From Loxodes magnus (Eukaryota > Ciliophora > Karyorelictea > Loxodida > Loxodidae): DNA of 64,000 nucleotides. The notes under the pieces are model-generated. The model was not told where the DNA came from, made no database searches, and saw only the letters and a program-made list of their open reading frames with translations. This document shows positions 24,586-38,220 of this stretch, piece after piece. The stretch lies in assembly GCA_946699065.1 (NCBI GenBank), contig CAMPDV010000088.1, forward strand, positions 496,001 to 560,000, read 5' to 3'. The position numbers and the translations under genes were made by a program. Numbering within the stretch: the first letter of the stretch is position 1; the number at the start of each line of letters is the position of its first letter.

Positions 24586-25055
24586 AAATAAATAAATAAA
24601 TAAATAAATAAATTTGATTATAGAGCGCGTAGCACTCTCGTTGGTGCGCAGCTCTTTAAAAAAAATGTTTCATACTGACAAGAATGTTTGTTACTGATAA
24701 AATTATCAGATACTGATAAACCTTGTTCAATACTGATATAATTTTAGAATAATCGTAATCTTTAATACTTGCTGGAGGTCCAAGGACATAGTAGGATTGT
24801 GTCTCATTGCATCACCAAAGCAGAGGACGACATGTGTCAATTATGGGTACTTAAATTCCCCACCTCTGATGAAGCTCGCAATATTATTTCTTTTTAGTTC
24901 CAGAATTAAAAATAAACGAACCCAGTGCCGAAGGTCTAAGAATCTTATGTCTCGAGGCCAAACCAAAGCAGAGGAAGACATAAAGTCGATTGTGGCTACT
25001 TAACTTCCCCAACCTCTGATGAGGACGACCTTGTTGTTCACCTTCGAACAACTAT
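24586..25055 (-). mobile_element. SINE-like element, right copy of a duplicated pair
   Basis: Same sequence and orientation as 23350-23864, ending at the same base of the CGAACAACTAT 5' terminus, which marks a true element boundary. It lacks one TTATCAGTA repeat block. Short standard-code ORFs inside it have no coding character. Confidence 0.65.
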
Positions 25056-25405
25056 GGCGGTTTTAAAATATAATAAAATAAAAAAAATTAAAATATCCTT
25101 TTTTAATTGTTTTGAGCATTTTAATAAAAGAAATAGTAAAAAGAAATAAATTTATAATTTCTAGACTAAATTAAAACTTTTAATAATTTTAATTATCTTT
25201 CTTTTAATATTTAATATTTTACATACTTAAACTAATTTTCTATTTTATTTTTTTCTTTAGCAAAATGATTAGAAATTAAATTGGAATATGTAAAAATAGT
25301 TTTAATAATCTTCATAATTTTATAGTTTTTATTTTATAGATAAGTAATTTGGATTATTTTTTTTGGATTAATAATTTTATAATAGTATAATTTATTATTT
25401 TGGTA

Positions 25406-25951
25406 TCATCTTTATTGATTTAATACATATGAGTTTTTTAAGTATTCACCTCAACTTGCTTGATTTGTCCTGTCATGGGTCTTGATGATTTTAGGATTAT
25501 TTTTCAAGATTTTCACTTTTGATTAATCTCAATCCTTTTATATTGAATTTTTTAAATGTTTTTTAGATATAGGAAGCTTCTTATTTACTTGAGGTATTTT
25601 TTCCCTGTAAAACAAAAATACTTGATTGTAATAAATTCTAAATAACTTTCCCATTAATTTTATATTATTCTCTTATCTTTCGCTTAAATAGGTATTAACT
25701 TCGTACTTTTTTTCTTGGTCACTTGCATTATCAGTTTATCATTACTCTTCGGTAGGGAATATATTTTGCTATAGGTTATTGTTTTATTTTCATTGGGTTA
25801 TTGAGTAATAGGGATTATTTTCACTTAAAGTTTCTAGTATTTTAAATATCTCTTACAATCCATTCCTTTTGTAAAATTCTCCTTAAATTTACTACAATAT
25901 CGAATTTAGAGCTAATTTCTTTCTAAAAATTGAGTTAATGATTTTTAACAT
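25406..25951 (-). CDS. Unknown 181-residue protein
   Basis: MLKIINSIFRKKLALNSI opens a frame of balanced composition (KRNGLQEIFKILETLSENNP, KKLPISKKHLKNSIQKDW, HDRTNQASWGEYLKNSYV) that stops at TGA 25406-25408. TGA is read as Trp at about four internal positions. No membrane segment. I do not recognise a family. Confidence 0.5.
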
Positions 25952-26214
25952 ATTAATAAAGAACTCAGCTTACGGTATATTTCATTAACATATAGCTAGA
26001 AAATAGAAAGCAGTTTTAGAAATAAGATAAATAGCAAAAGATTTATTTTGATTTCAATCTAATTTATCTAAAAATGAATAGAAATTATGAAATAAAATAA
26101 AAAATTGCTGGAATAGATACTTTGCTATTAAAATTAAGTAGGCGATAAAAAATTGTTAGTATCTTTCTTAATTTGATTATATTTAAAAAATGATGCTTGT
26201 GTTTACAATGTTTT

Positions 26215-26420
26215 TCCCTTTATTCTTTAAAACTAATTAACTTTATTTGCATTTTTAACATTTTCCAGATACTCTCAATTGGGCCTTCTTATATTATAGT
26301 TAGGATTACTTTTTTTAATCCTTTAAGTTTAGCTATCTTTAAGTATATTAAATAAAAAATGCATAATGTATATATTTATAAATTCCAGACTGGATTAACT
26401 AAATTTCATAATTTTTTTTA
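26215..26420 (-). pseudogene. Possible remnant of a Tc1/mariner-type transposase
   Basis: One minus-strand frame reads GLKKVILTIIQEGPIESIW then KMLKMQIK, which recalls the SPDLNPIExxWxxLK end of DDE transposases. The DDE residues upstream are not seen and the frame is degraded. Tentative. Confidence 0.25.
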
Positions 26421-27549
26421 AGATCTATATATACTAAAATCATCATTTAATTAGCTTATTCTTTATTTCTTAATACTATCTTACGATATATATTTTAGAT
26501 TCCAATTATTAAATTAGTTATGATCCTTTTAATTTTTTCTTAGCTTACTTCTCTTTTTCATTATCACTAAACTAAAGGTTATAAATTTTTTTTATATTAG
26601 AATTTTAATTAGTTTTCCCATTAGAATTTTGATGAAAACTGTGTAGAATTGACTGATTATTTTATTGAGCTAGCACTTTATAGCTATATATCTATAAAGC
26701 AGTCAGATATTATAAAGTTTAGTATTAATCTAACTTTTACTAGACTCTGAATAGTTTTTATTCTTTACCTAATCCTTATATTTTGATTTACTCTTCACTT
26801 ACTATAAGATAATTATATCCAAATAAGCTTACTAATTACTTATATTTGAACTAAAACATGCTAGTTGAATTATCAACTTATTAGGAGCTTATTTTCATAT
26901 TAATAGAATATTTTATAAGTATTGACCTCATTAATTTAGAGCTTGAAGATTAAAACTTTAACTAAGTAGATAAATTTAAATTTAGTTTGAATGAAAAAGT
27001 ACTCTAAGTATTTCAATTCTAATCAAATGCTTTTCATATCTAACAAAAAAGGAAATTTAGCCTTTTTTAATTTTATTTTTAGACACTATGGTTTAAATAG
27101 ATACTAGAAATAAGAAATTATTAAGCTCCATGATAGTAATTTTTTAACCGGTTGAGTTGATTGTTTCTTTAAAATAAATTACAAAGTTCATTTATGTAAT
27201 AAAACCAAACTTAAAATAAAGACTTGTACTTTTAATATTTGCTTATCTATTTTCTTAAAGGTGAAGGAAATAATTTCATTTGATTGTTTAAGAGAAAAAT
27301 AGGGAAGGAAATAGACTAATTTAGGTTTAAGTTTAAGATAGTTATTTATATTCAAGCTTTAAGTTAATTTCTACTTCAATTCTGTATTATGATTATGTAT
27401 TTATTATCTATATGAAGTACCTAAAGACTGTAATTAAGTGATCACTTCTATTAATCAAAAAAATATATAACAATAAAAATTAAATTTTACGTGCAAATGC
27501 TTAATAAAATCATTTAAAGAAAAGCGATACTAGGAATTTTTAAAAATTG
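26421..27549. other. A+T-rich spacer
   Basis: No gene, repeat copy or structured island recognised on either strand. Confidence 0.4.
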
Positions 27550-28464
27550 ATGTGGTATTTTTCAAAGAGATTTAATGGCCATGGAATAAAGAAATTTTAG
27601 AGAAGCTAGAACTCTAAGATAACTTAAGAAACCATCGTTTATAAGATAGATGAAAAATCTAGCGATATAGCGAAGAGTCAATAGCTTACATTTTATTTTT
27701 ACACTGTTAATTATTAATAAGAACCTACGATATAGTAACCTCTACAATAAATCATACTATATAGCTTAAATTACGAGATGAAAAATACAATCACTTAAGA
27801 ATAACCTAAAAATAAAGAATAAATAAATGGTTCTGCTATTTATGAAAATCTAAGCATCCTACTTGAAATTTATTCGTTAGAATACAAATAAATTAGAAGA
27901 GAATAGATCAAAAAAGTTATTAAATATAGCTATGTTAAATAATTATTATGAATACATTTTAAAATTTAGATGTTTCTAAGAATATTAGTAATTCTTTATT
28001 ACGAACCAACTAAAAAATGTTTTTTTATTTTATTACAATGTCTTATGGTATAATTCAAAAGATCTAGATTAGTTTTAAATTGTAATTTAAAGTATAAAAC
28101 CACATAAGAACTAGAAATTTTCGTAGAATAGCTTTAACAATTGCAAAATTTCAACTGTATTTCATAATTTAGACTTCCATTTTTACATTCAAGCTTATTT
28201 AACTTGAAAATTAATAAAATACCATAGCCTGTTTTAGATTAAAGGATTAAAGGTTTTTATACATAATTTAAATATAATATTGTTGTGATTTACCTTAAGA
28301 ATAGATTAACTATTTAAATTGTATTTTACTTTTATTTTAAGATAAAAACTTAAATATTTTATCATTTGCAAATTGACAAGGGAAGTTAAATTTCTTTTTT
28401 GATAAAGTTGATCAAATATATCAAGCATAATTTTTTTTCTATAGCCTATAGGATTTTCTCTTGA
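27550..28464 (+). CDS. Unknown 304-residue protein, LRR-like C-terminus
   Basis: MWYFSKRFNGHGIKKFQRSQ to TGA 28462-28464 in one frame, with a single internal TGA read as Trp. The first 150 residues are polar (KITQETIVYKIDEKSSDIAK, KEQINGSAIYENLSILLEIY). The second half is Leu/Phe-rich with LRR-like spacing (LEIFVEQLQQLQNFNCISQF). It ends 105 nt before the receptor gene, same strand. Function unknown. Confidence 0.5.
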
Positions 28465-28569
28465 AATATTAAATTTATTCACCAATCTTCTTTCTTTTAC
28501 TAGTACTGTTGTATACTCCTTGCTCTTAATTTTATACTAGCAAAGTAATTTTACATTTATTCTACAAAA

Positions 28570-31500
28570 ATGGTAAAGAAGACTTTCGTAGCTAGGATTT
28601 TATGACTATGAGTGTTTTTGAGCTTTTCCTTTTATTTTTCATAAGCTTAGCTAATAGCTCTTCTTACCTCTGCGAAATCTAATTCTCAGTTAGAGCAAAA
28701 AATAAAGGATAATATGAGTTAATATTTAAACTACAGGCTAGTGTCTCATCAATTATTAGATCAATACCAATCCTATAGATTAATCTAATCATGAAAGACT
28801 AACTAAAGCTTATTACTAGTCATAGATATCACAACCCTACCCATTTTTTCTCTTCATATAAACTAAGTTTGCACATAGCTAAGTGTTTTGCACTTTATAG
28901 CAGACTAATAATCTCTAAGCAAAAAGATTAAAATTAAATCAATATTTACAGATCCAAAGGTAGAAGAAGAGATAAAAGCAACTAAAATTCTGCTAGACTA
29001 TTTTAGCTGATAAAGGATCGGGCTAATATAGGATGAAATGAAAAGTGAGCTTTTTGATAGTATCTCATAAGCTTTCTCTTAGTACGTTAAAATTTTGTTT
29101 TTGTTTTCAAGTCAAAAGTAAATAAAAGAGAATATCAAAATTGGAGGTGCCTTCTTGAAAAGCTAAGGCTTAAGCATTATTTTATTTACAGGAAAAACAT
29201 AACTGACAGTATAAATTTGAGAACTAATAGAAAGCTTAAAAATGAACAGAGAGGGATTTTAATGGATTTATTCATAACGTGCTCTTGTTTCTTTTTATGA
29301 AAACTACTTGACTTAAAGTAAATAAATAAGAGTTCCAGATGGATTTTGCGGGATTTCTAAAGGTTTATTTGAGTCCTACGTTGATTTATAGTGATAATAT
29401 CTAGCCAAATATTTAAATCAACTCAAAGCGGTAAGTTAAATATGTGGAGATTTAAGTTAAGTACATTGCTTTCTAAAAAATCTTCCTGAATAAAAGTTTG
29501 AATTTTGCATTTATAACGGACAAAATGGAACGCTAAAAGAAATAGGGATAATTCATAACCAAAATCAAACTATAACATGAAATGATAAATTTTTATTTCT
29601 TGGTCCAACTTGAAAACATCCTACAGGTTAAGATATTGAAATAGAAATATCATATCAGTCTAGCAATCTAAATCCAGATGGAAATGCTCAAAATTGAGTA
29701 GACACAGTTATTTAAGCGATCTAATTAGCAGTGGATATGATTAACGAAAGAGAAGATATTTTAGCAAATTATATCATAAAGGCTAATGGTTTCTCTTTTG
29801 GGGCTACCTCCTGAGATTATTAATTTGCCGACTTAGAATATTAAAGAAAGAAAGACAGTCTAGGAATTGCTATGTTGAGTCCCTATACATCAGGAGTTAC
29901 TAAATAATGACTTAATTATTTATATAGCTAAGGAGATTACAGACCTGTAGTAGGGACAACTCCAAGCAATGAAATATTCTCAAATAAAACAAGATTTCCT
30001 AACTTTGTTAGAACATTATATTCAGATGCCTTTATGTCAATCTTACAAGTTTTAATGATGAAAGTATATAAATGAACCAAATTTGCGTTGCTGTACTGTA
30101 ATAATACATGAGCAGTGGGTCTTGGAAAAGGCCTAGAAAGAGAAGCTAAACTATAAGGGATTTAGATAATGAATCCGGAAAATTTAAGGATGATTCCAGA
30201 AACTATAAAAGGTGAAACTAAGAATGAGGATTAGTAATGAAAACCATAAGTTGAAGCCTTTTTTAAAAGCGGAACAAGAATAGGAATAGCTGTAGTCTAT
30301 CAAGATGATTTGTTTAACTTTATTTTTCCATATTTATATCAGTTAGGAAGTAGATAAAGTGACTGAGCTTGACTTGCAAATGAATGATTTAATTCAGACT
30401 TAATATTGAGATCAAATAATGACGAAAAACTAAAGAAGTCCTTAGATATAGTTAAAGGAGCTTTATAGTACAATCCTTCTTCGTATATTGGAGAATTTGG
30501 CTAAAAAGTTTTTGACCAATTTTAAAAAGTTTACGGTAAAAAGCCATTTTTCCTGTCTTCGTTTTCCTATGATGCCACTTTGCTTCTCTGTAAAGCATTA
30601 GACTCATTAATATAAGAAGGAAAGGATTATTCTTTAGCAGAAAATATAAATGAACAATTAAGGAAAATTAAGATAGTAGGTACAAGTCAGTAGAAATTAT
30701 AGATTGAGAAGGACAGTAATGATCCTGCTTACAAAATTTATGATATTTTGAATATAAGAGATGATAAAAGAGATGGAATATGAATTGATGAAAAAATAGG
30801 CGTTTTATGCTAAACTTGCTCTATAATAATATAAATAAACAAGGATGTTATGTGAGGAGATGGGAGCTCAAAAATTCCCTCAGATTAAATTATCGATATT
30901 GATTGTCCATTTAGATCACGGAATATAGAAGATTCAAAATATGGTAGAATTGTTAATAAGTCTATTTTAAATGGTATCATTATAATAGCTACAGTTTTAA
31001 ATTTATTAGGGTACAAAATTTGGAAAAACATGGAAGTGAAATAAATTAAATAAAAGATAGAAATGACAGTTGAGGATGGAATCTTTCTATCGATATTATT
31101 TATTGAACATTGCTAGCTTCTATCAATTGGACCAAGCTACAAATAACTTGGAGAATGAATAGAGTAACTATTCAATTTAAGTAATTTTGACATTTATGAA
31201 TTCATAAAATGAGGAGAGGAAGCTCATAAAATTATATTTTGATTATGTTCCTTCATTTGTTTCCTACTCTTTTTGATGCATATTATTTTGCTTGTGAGGT
31301 TGGAAATAAAATTCCCTTAATCAATTTTCGTAAACTATTCAGTGTAATTCAGTTTTATTTTTTTACCTATATTTTCTGATTTATTTTTCATCCCTGTTTT
31401 GTGATCTTTAACCGATATTTTAGACTGTTCAAATGGAATCGACTTTAATAAAAATGGGAAGGTAGAATTAAATGAAAGCTTTTTAAACAGCGACTGCTAC

Positions 31501-32598
31501 ATAAGATGTTGAACTGGGGAGCATATTAAATATTTAGTAATTTCGTTCTTGAGTTTGCTTATTTTCTTACCAACTACTTGTATCTTTAAATTCCTCTCAT
31601 AGCAATTTACTACTGATCTAAATATAAAAAAATATCCAGGGAGCTATCACTTTAAAACATCATTCTTATTTCTAATAGTTTTAAGCTGTAAGCATTTCCA
31701 AGAAAATGAAATGATAGTTGGAATATTTCAAAGCAGCTGATTTCTGTGTGGTGCCTTTATTTACTTTTGCAGATAAATCTATAACTATGAATGATTTAAC
31801 TACCTCTAAGTGTTGGTACATATTATGATGGGAGAGCTTTGCTTAGTCGCTACCATTTCTACCTATTTTAAAGATATTAATCCTAATACCTGGATTATAG
31901 CTTTGTTCTTTTCATTAGTACTTACTGCTTTACTTGGGAATTATCTTCTGTTGAGAAAAGCTGAGAGGTATATATATAGAAAGCAGTAGGATAATACGTT
32001 ATGATGGAGGTTTGCTTTTAAGCCATTTGCTTAAGTAGAAATGTTAGAAAAGACGATTGTAGAATGGAAGAAAGGCAGATTATCGATAAATATGAAAATA
32101 TTTTAAAGAGACCATAAAGAAAAATTTGATACATTAAGCAGAAAAATCCAAAACAACAAAAAAGAAGATTAAATCTAAGAGGAAAATAACGTAAGTTGCA
32201 ACTTGGCAGATAGTAGTCTTGATAAGACTAAAATAGATTTGGATGAATCTACTATTAAAAATAAAACCTAGTATACTAAAATAAATTCAAATGTCTCTAA
32301 TGAGCTAATAAAGGTTAAAGATAGTAACTAAATCTAGGATATTTACGATTTCAGATCAAACTAAAAAGAGTCAATTTTATTATCCTAGCAATCTTCACTT
32401 GAGAATTAAGTTAAGTTAGGAAATAGTCAATAAGAAAAGTTATCTGATGGTATTAGCCAAAATTCTCAGGATTAGAGCAGTAATTAGAGTGTTTAAGAAA
32501 ATGAAAATTTAGAAAATTCCAGCTAAAATTCTAAGACAGGTGATCAAGGATTTGGAACTTCGAATCTTGATAATAAAAGTGAGAAAGCATTTGATTGA
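28570..32598 (+). CDS. Large receptor: two periplasmic-binding-like domains and 8-9 TM segments
   Basis: A 1342-residue single frame with no intron. A signal peptide (MVKKTFVARILWLWVFLSFS) precedes a reduced ANF-receptor-like domain (about 30-340; TKILLDYFSWQRIGLIQDEM). A second, fuller one follows (about 355-790; AIQLAVDMINERE, RFPNFVRTLYSDAF, YKWTKFALLYCNNTW, SYDATLLLCKAL). Membrane segments begin at residue 797 and number eight or nine, more than a class C GPCR. Between segments 4 and 5 lies DFNKNGKVELNE, which fits an EF-hand loop, next to a Cys pair. The last 200 residues are a polar Ser/Gln/Asn tail. The gene ends at TGA 32596-32598; Trp is written TGA about as often as TGG. Likely surface chemoreceptor; ligand unknown. 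Confidence 0.85.
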
Positions 32599-34320
32599 AA
32601 TATTCTAAACTTAAATATATTAATTACTTATAAAGCAAACTAACTAACTCAAATTTATTAAAACTAGTTTTAAATTTAAATCATTAACGTTTTTAAATTT
32701 CATTTAACAAGCTTTAGAAAACTAAGCAGTCTGAATTTTATAACTGATTATCTATACATAAGTTAGATAACTTCTCTTTGTTTAATTTCCTTCATATTAT
32801 TTATAAATAATTGATAATGAAAGAATTCTTAGTATAATTCGTGGCTCATTTAATTAAGTAGACAACTAGAAGGTAGATTTATAAATACAATAATCTTTCA
32901 ATTTAAATTTTAAGTCTCTTTTGTTCTTAGATGCACTTAAGTAACTTTACCCTACAATAGAATTGGCGCTGACTTTATATCTACTCAATCAGATTTTTCT
33001 ACTATTATACTTGTATAAGGATATCTTGAATTTTATTTCCTTCTTTGACCAATTTACCATTGAATCTGTAAGAAAATGGAAATATATAGCAATAACTTAG
33101 CAGTAAATCATCTATTATCTAATTATAATTGTATCTATGACTACTTCATCTCTAAATATATTAATACGGATTAAGTATGCTCAAAGAAGAAAATTACTAT
33201 AGACAAAAGACACTCTGCTTAAGCAATAAATTTCTCCTGCTATATGTATAATAAATTAAGCTAAAGCAACTAAAGCTTATGAAATGCTTAGTAGATAGCC
33301 AATTTATTTAGACAGATAATTCTTCTTTTCTTTAATATCTGTTACTAAATTTTTTTGCTTACTTTTTCCTTTTTTGCAAAATAGTTAGAAATGAGAAAAA
33401 CGAGGCAATATTAGATAATTATGCTCATTTATATAAACTTAATACAGTTAAAAATTTAAATTTATACCTTTTCTTTAGTATTAAATTATTTTTATCTCTA
33501 GAGTCTTCCTTCGTATAATAAAGACTCATACCTTTAAAAATTTCCTTAAACTTAAAATAAAGAAACTGAAATAGAGGATCTCATAGTTAACTAACTCCAG
33601 CAATACTAACTAGAAGCTATTGCAATGATTTCAGATAGAACAGCTATCAGCTTTTCCAGTCTCTTTTTAATTTTTATTTGATTAAATTTCTATTTATCTT
33701 GCTAAGTATCTAGATTGATATAATTTCTTTTTATAGCATTCTATATCTTTTAACTATTTGAAATTATCCATAAACATAAGTAGAAATTTCTCTTCGATTC
33801 ACATAAGAACACTTTAAATGGGTATATTATAAATAATATACTAGATACTCTAGTCTTATATAAAAGGCTTTTATAATATAAAGCTTCCTAGCTGTTTCTT
33901 ATAAATTACTCAATCAAATACCTTTAAATCATAACTTATTTTAATTTCTTTTTATTCCTTACTCTATTCTCAGCCTCATTAAAATAAGAAATACTTCTAG
34001 TAACAATAAGCAAAATCAAGCAGTTAGCAGAAATAAATCTACCATAATTTACTTATTTTCTGCTAAAGGAATTCTAGTCCTTAATGTAAGCCACTTGACT
34101 AGAGTAGGTCTTAAAGTACTCAGATCATTTAGCCTTATACTAGTATACTAAAATAAATTAGCGTTTTTCCCTTTAAGCAAGTAAATATTTAGCTATATAA
34201 AGAAAAAAGATTGAAGCATAAAAGTAGTTAATAAGGATATAAAAGAATATTAAAGAAATGGGTAATTAAATAAAAGTACTAAAGATAAAGTTTATTTATT
34301 TCATTTTAGCTATATTATAA
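32599..34320. other. Spacer with an open but low-quality frame
   Basis: From about 32880 one plus frame reads LALTLYLLNQIFLLLYLYKD and continues to about 34100, but Gly, Pro and Asp are rare, as expected for untranslated A+T-rich DNA in a code nearly free of stops. I do not call a gene. Confidence 0.35.
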
Positions 34321-35053
34321 ATGGGTTGCTGCTAATTCGGCAATTTTTAAAACTAAATGCACGGAGCAAAGAAAAATAATAATTATCTTTCAAGGCTCTA
34401 ATTCAATAGAGATACTATGGCTGCTAAGTATACTAGACCCAATGATAAAATTTCAGAAGTCGCTGAGGATTTAGAATTTACAATGTCTCATGCTTATTAT
34501 AAGAAGATAGAAGATTCGTTAATGTTGAGAGAAGAGAAGTCGAGTAAAGGGTTGAACTCTATAATATTAAATGATTCTTAGCGATCTACTCCAAGTTACT
34601 GCCTTTCTTAATATGATATAATATAAAAGAACTGGAGATATATTAGTAAGTCGGAGAATTCCTTTTTCATAAGTCATGATGAGGATTAAAGAAACTCTTC
34701 TTAATTATTCTTTGTATTATCGTACCAATTAACTTTCTCTTCTTTTTATTTAATTAAAGTCAACAGTTGTTTCTTAATCTATATCTACGTTTTCTGAAAA
34801 TTCTGTTCATGCTGCTATGAAGTGAAAGGAAAAAGCAGATAATTGCAAGCTATTTTGGAAGACTAAAAAGAAATTGGAATTCAGACAAGCAGCTCATGCT
34901 TTTAGGAAAATTTCGGAAAGAAGCAGGTTAAAGGAAGATTGATGTAAAACGCTACAACTCAAACTTCAAAAAACTAGCATTTCTATCTAGGTTTATTATT
35001 CTTTAACTACTAAAAACGAAAATAAAAAAGAAAAAAGCAGCTCATTAGCATGA
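34321..35053 (+). CDS. Unknown protein with MGCC acylation motif, one intron
   Basis: Starts MGCCQFGNFQNQMHG; Gly2 and Cys3/Cys4 fit N-myristoylation plus palmitoylation, so probably membrane-tethered. Exon 1 is 34321-34713 (IEDSLMLREEKSSKGLNSII, NWRYISKSENSFFISHDEDQ). A 46-nt phase-0 intron GTATTATCG...TTAAAG (34714-34759) restores the frame to exon 2, 34760-35053 (STVVSQSISTFSENSVHAAM, KLEFRQAAHAFRKISERSRL), ending at TGA. About 228 residues. Without the intron the 3' half is in another frame, which is the evidence for splicing. Confidence 0.55.
34714..34759 (+). other. Inferred 46-nt intron
   Basis: GT...AG boundaries, phase 0, pyrimidine-rich middle (TTTCTCTTCTTTTT). Inferred from the frame change in the MGCC gene. 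Confidence 0.5.
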
Positions 35054-38000
35054 TAGTGCTATGACTATGACTTTAAAATAAAGATATCGTTTTTGTTATA
35101 GTCATTTCTTTATTATTAATAATGATAATCTGTTGCGGAATATTTCCTAGGAATAGACTGATATATTTAAATAGTTATAAATACTTGAGAAATCTTAAAA
35201 ATGGGAAAAGGTACTCAGGTTAATAAAAGCTAAATTTTAATAATTTGATACCTGATTCTTTAGATAAAATAGCCTATGCTGTATATCACATTGAGGAATA
35301 TTAAGTAAGAAAATAGGAATAAATTAAGTCTTTCATACTAATGATAAAATAGATTTAAATTATCAACTTACAATAGAAAAAGTTAGGTATTAGTCTCTAA
35401 ACATAAAGACTCTTAAAATTAATTAAATTTAGTAAATTCTTCTAATTAATTAACTTTAATCTTCAATAGCAATTGATAGATGCATACTAGATTGATATAT
35501 AGGGTAGTAGTTTAGATTAAAAGATACTTATTGGCTTTATAATTTTTAAGCTAATTTGATGCTTATTTGCAAATGCCTAATCTCTTTTGAAGATTGGTAT
35601 GCTTTTGTTAAATGTATAAATGATCTAATGTATCGCTATATTTTAATAATATCTCTAGTTCATATACCTTTAAGTAAATAGGCACACAATTTGTTTATAT
35701 AATTGAAATTATCAAAAGTTAATGAGGCTAGAAGAAGTAAATGAAATGGGATTCAATCAAACTAAAAAAAGTTTCCTTAAAAATCCAATTTGATTGTTTA
35801 TAGCCATTCCAGAAATAATTACCTATGTAATAATAGACATAAGCATATCAGCTATAGCTTTACAACTATCAATCAATATTATGAGAAATTATAGCTGATT
35901 TACTTATATAAGCATAGCTTTATAAATTAGAAAGAATTTAAGCTATTAATTCAAAAGGATTTCTATAAAGAAAGCATTCAAGGCAAAAAAATTAATATTT
36001 AACTAGCGTAAAGCATCAAATAGATGTCTCCTAAAGATACAACCAGAAAGCACAGTTTGTTAAACTTAAATATAGAATCTTTCATTTCTTAGTCATAAAG
36101 CATTCTAATAGAGATAATTGCTTAATAATAAATCAACATAGAATTATAGTGCTTTAGAGAAAATAAATAGGCTACTAGTTAGTTATCATTTTGGATTGGA
36201 TATACAAGAACTCCTTAAAAGTGTTATATTCTGATCTAATTATATTTAAGATGAAAATATATTTGTTGATGGGTCTTACTGCAGCATATCAAAATAATCT
36301 AACTTAAATTAAATTAAATTAGTTAAAAGTACCATAAAGCACACTAACTAGGAGAATGCTTATATAAATTTCTCGCTATTTAAGACTTTCTTAATTTTAT
36401 AAACTTGAAACTAAATAAAATTAGACTCTAAGAACATCTCAGCTTTAAAAGTATCTATCTTGATATAACTAAATCTAAATATAAAAGGAGTAGATTAAAT
36501 AAATTATAAAGCTTAGCTAATTTCTAAAGAAGTTAGGGTAAATTATTATTATCCTTTACATAAGAAGCAATAAAATAGGTAGATGTTTTGTATTTAATAG
36601 GTAATTTCATTATGAGTTATTTATAAATTTATAACTATTAATTAGTCTGAAAATAATATAACTATCTTAAAAGAAAGAAATAATTTACTCATTTTAAAAA
36701 GAAAATGCTTTTATCAAAAAAAGAGCTAAGAAAGTTTTAGAAATAAGAACAAATTAAGAAAATAAAGAGATTCTTAATCATATTAGTTTAAGCGTCTAGA
36801 AGTTTATCTTTATTACTTTCTTTAGTATCATATAAAAGATAAAATTTATAATCAATTTCAAAGTCTAAGTTCAACGATGCTTAATTAATGATTTATGAAT
36901 CTAAAAAAGTGAAGAAATTAGAAAGAAATAAAATTAGAACAAATAGTTATAAGCATAGGTAAAGTAAGCCATCATGTATGATGACATTAATATTAAACAT
37001 AAACTTATATCTATTTATAATCATATCTTCGTTCTTGTGAATTTACCGAAAAAGGGTAGAAACTTTATTAAATCAAAATTTTAATAACCAAATAAAACTT
37101 TTAAAGTAAAAGTAATAATTAAAAGTTGGAAACAAATCTTAGAATAATAAATTTTAAGTCTTTTTAATAGCCCTAACTAGTATGGAGAATAAAGGATTAT
37201 AAAAAGCTTTTATTATAGATTAAGATATAGTTGAAAAAACTCTTTCTTAAAAATTATCAAATAAATAAGTTATATTTGGTTGTGAAAATAGAAGTCAAAT
37301 ATAAAAATATCAAACATAACTTCACAACTTTTTTATTAGAAAGAATTGAATTTGGTATAATGAAATATTTTAGATAAAATTGTCACAAGTTTTGCTAAAA
37401 TTTAGATTTGTAAAATATAGAAATGGATCGAATAGCTGTGGAGTATGAAAAAGAAAAGAAATATCACTAATTATTGAGAAAAATAAATCAGATTAATAGA
37501 GAGAAACTTCTATTTTATTAAATGTTATATAATTCATATCCTTCACCCTATTTAATTAACCTTTACCGAAAGCTCAGAATTATAAATATGTAAATAATTT
37601 GAATCTAGGATATGCATAAAATGTAATAATAACTTAAGCATTATCCTTAGCTCTTTCATTTAATCTTTTATCTCTATTTAATTTATTTTTATTTCAGTTA
37701 TAACTTGGAATTTAAATTTCCCCCAGATATAAATACTATTTTTCCAGCAATTTTATTATTAGACTTTTTCACAATTTATATCACTCTAGAACTTTTCAAT
37801 TACTATAATTGATATCTAACTTTTAAATATATCGAATAATATTTTTTCCAGCTTAAATAAATTTAATTTATTATCTAGAAACAATTATCTCCGCTTTAGT
37901 AGTAGATAGTTTATTTAACTAAGTGCTTGTAATTAATAATTTTACAGTTTGATAAATAATTATTCAATTTTCCTCTTTTTTCAGTTTGGCGAATGTTTAA

Positions 38001-38220
38001 AAATAATAAAAGCTTTGAAGCTTAACTTGAAAAGCTTCAACTAAAATGATCAATTTATTAACCAGAATCTTTTGATAGATGAGTGAATTAATGTGATAAT
38101 CAGGCTTTTGCATTAAGGTGATATTAACTTTTCAGGAGAGTTTATAAAGATATAAAGTCTCTAACGATATCTCATTAGTTAAAAGCTAAATTTAAGTATA
38201 TTATAAATTAAAAGTTTTAA
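35054..38220. other. Long spacer without a recognised gene
   Basis: Several plus-strand stretches are open (for example around 35780-36600 and 36700-36960), but composition is close to random A+T translation and nothing is recognisable. Possibly decayed genes. Confidence 0.35.

Noticed and set aside
24797..25003. Short plus-strand ORF in the SINE copy
   Set aside because: It lies inside the non-coding dimeric element; the other copy does not preserve the frame.
30961..31980. Classical class C seven-TM domain
   Set aside because: I count eight or nine hydrophobic segments and an EF-hand-like loop; no family C signature beyond the ligand-binding domains.
32880..34100. Open frame with TM-like text between the receptor and the MGCC gene
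   Set aside because: Gly, Pro and Asp too rare and no natural end; expected from A+T-rich DNA with only TGA as a stop.
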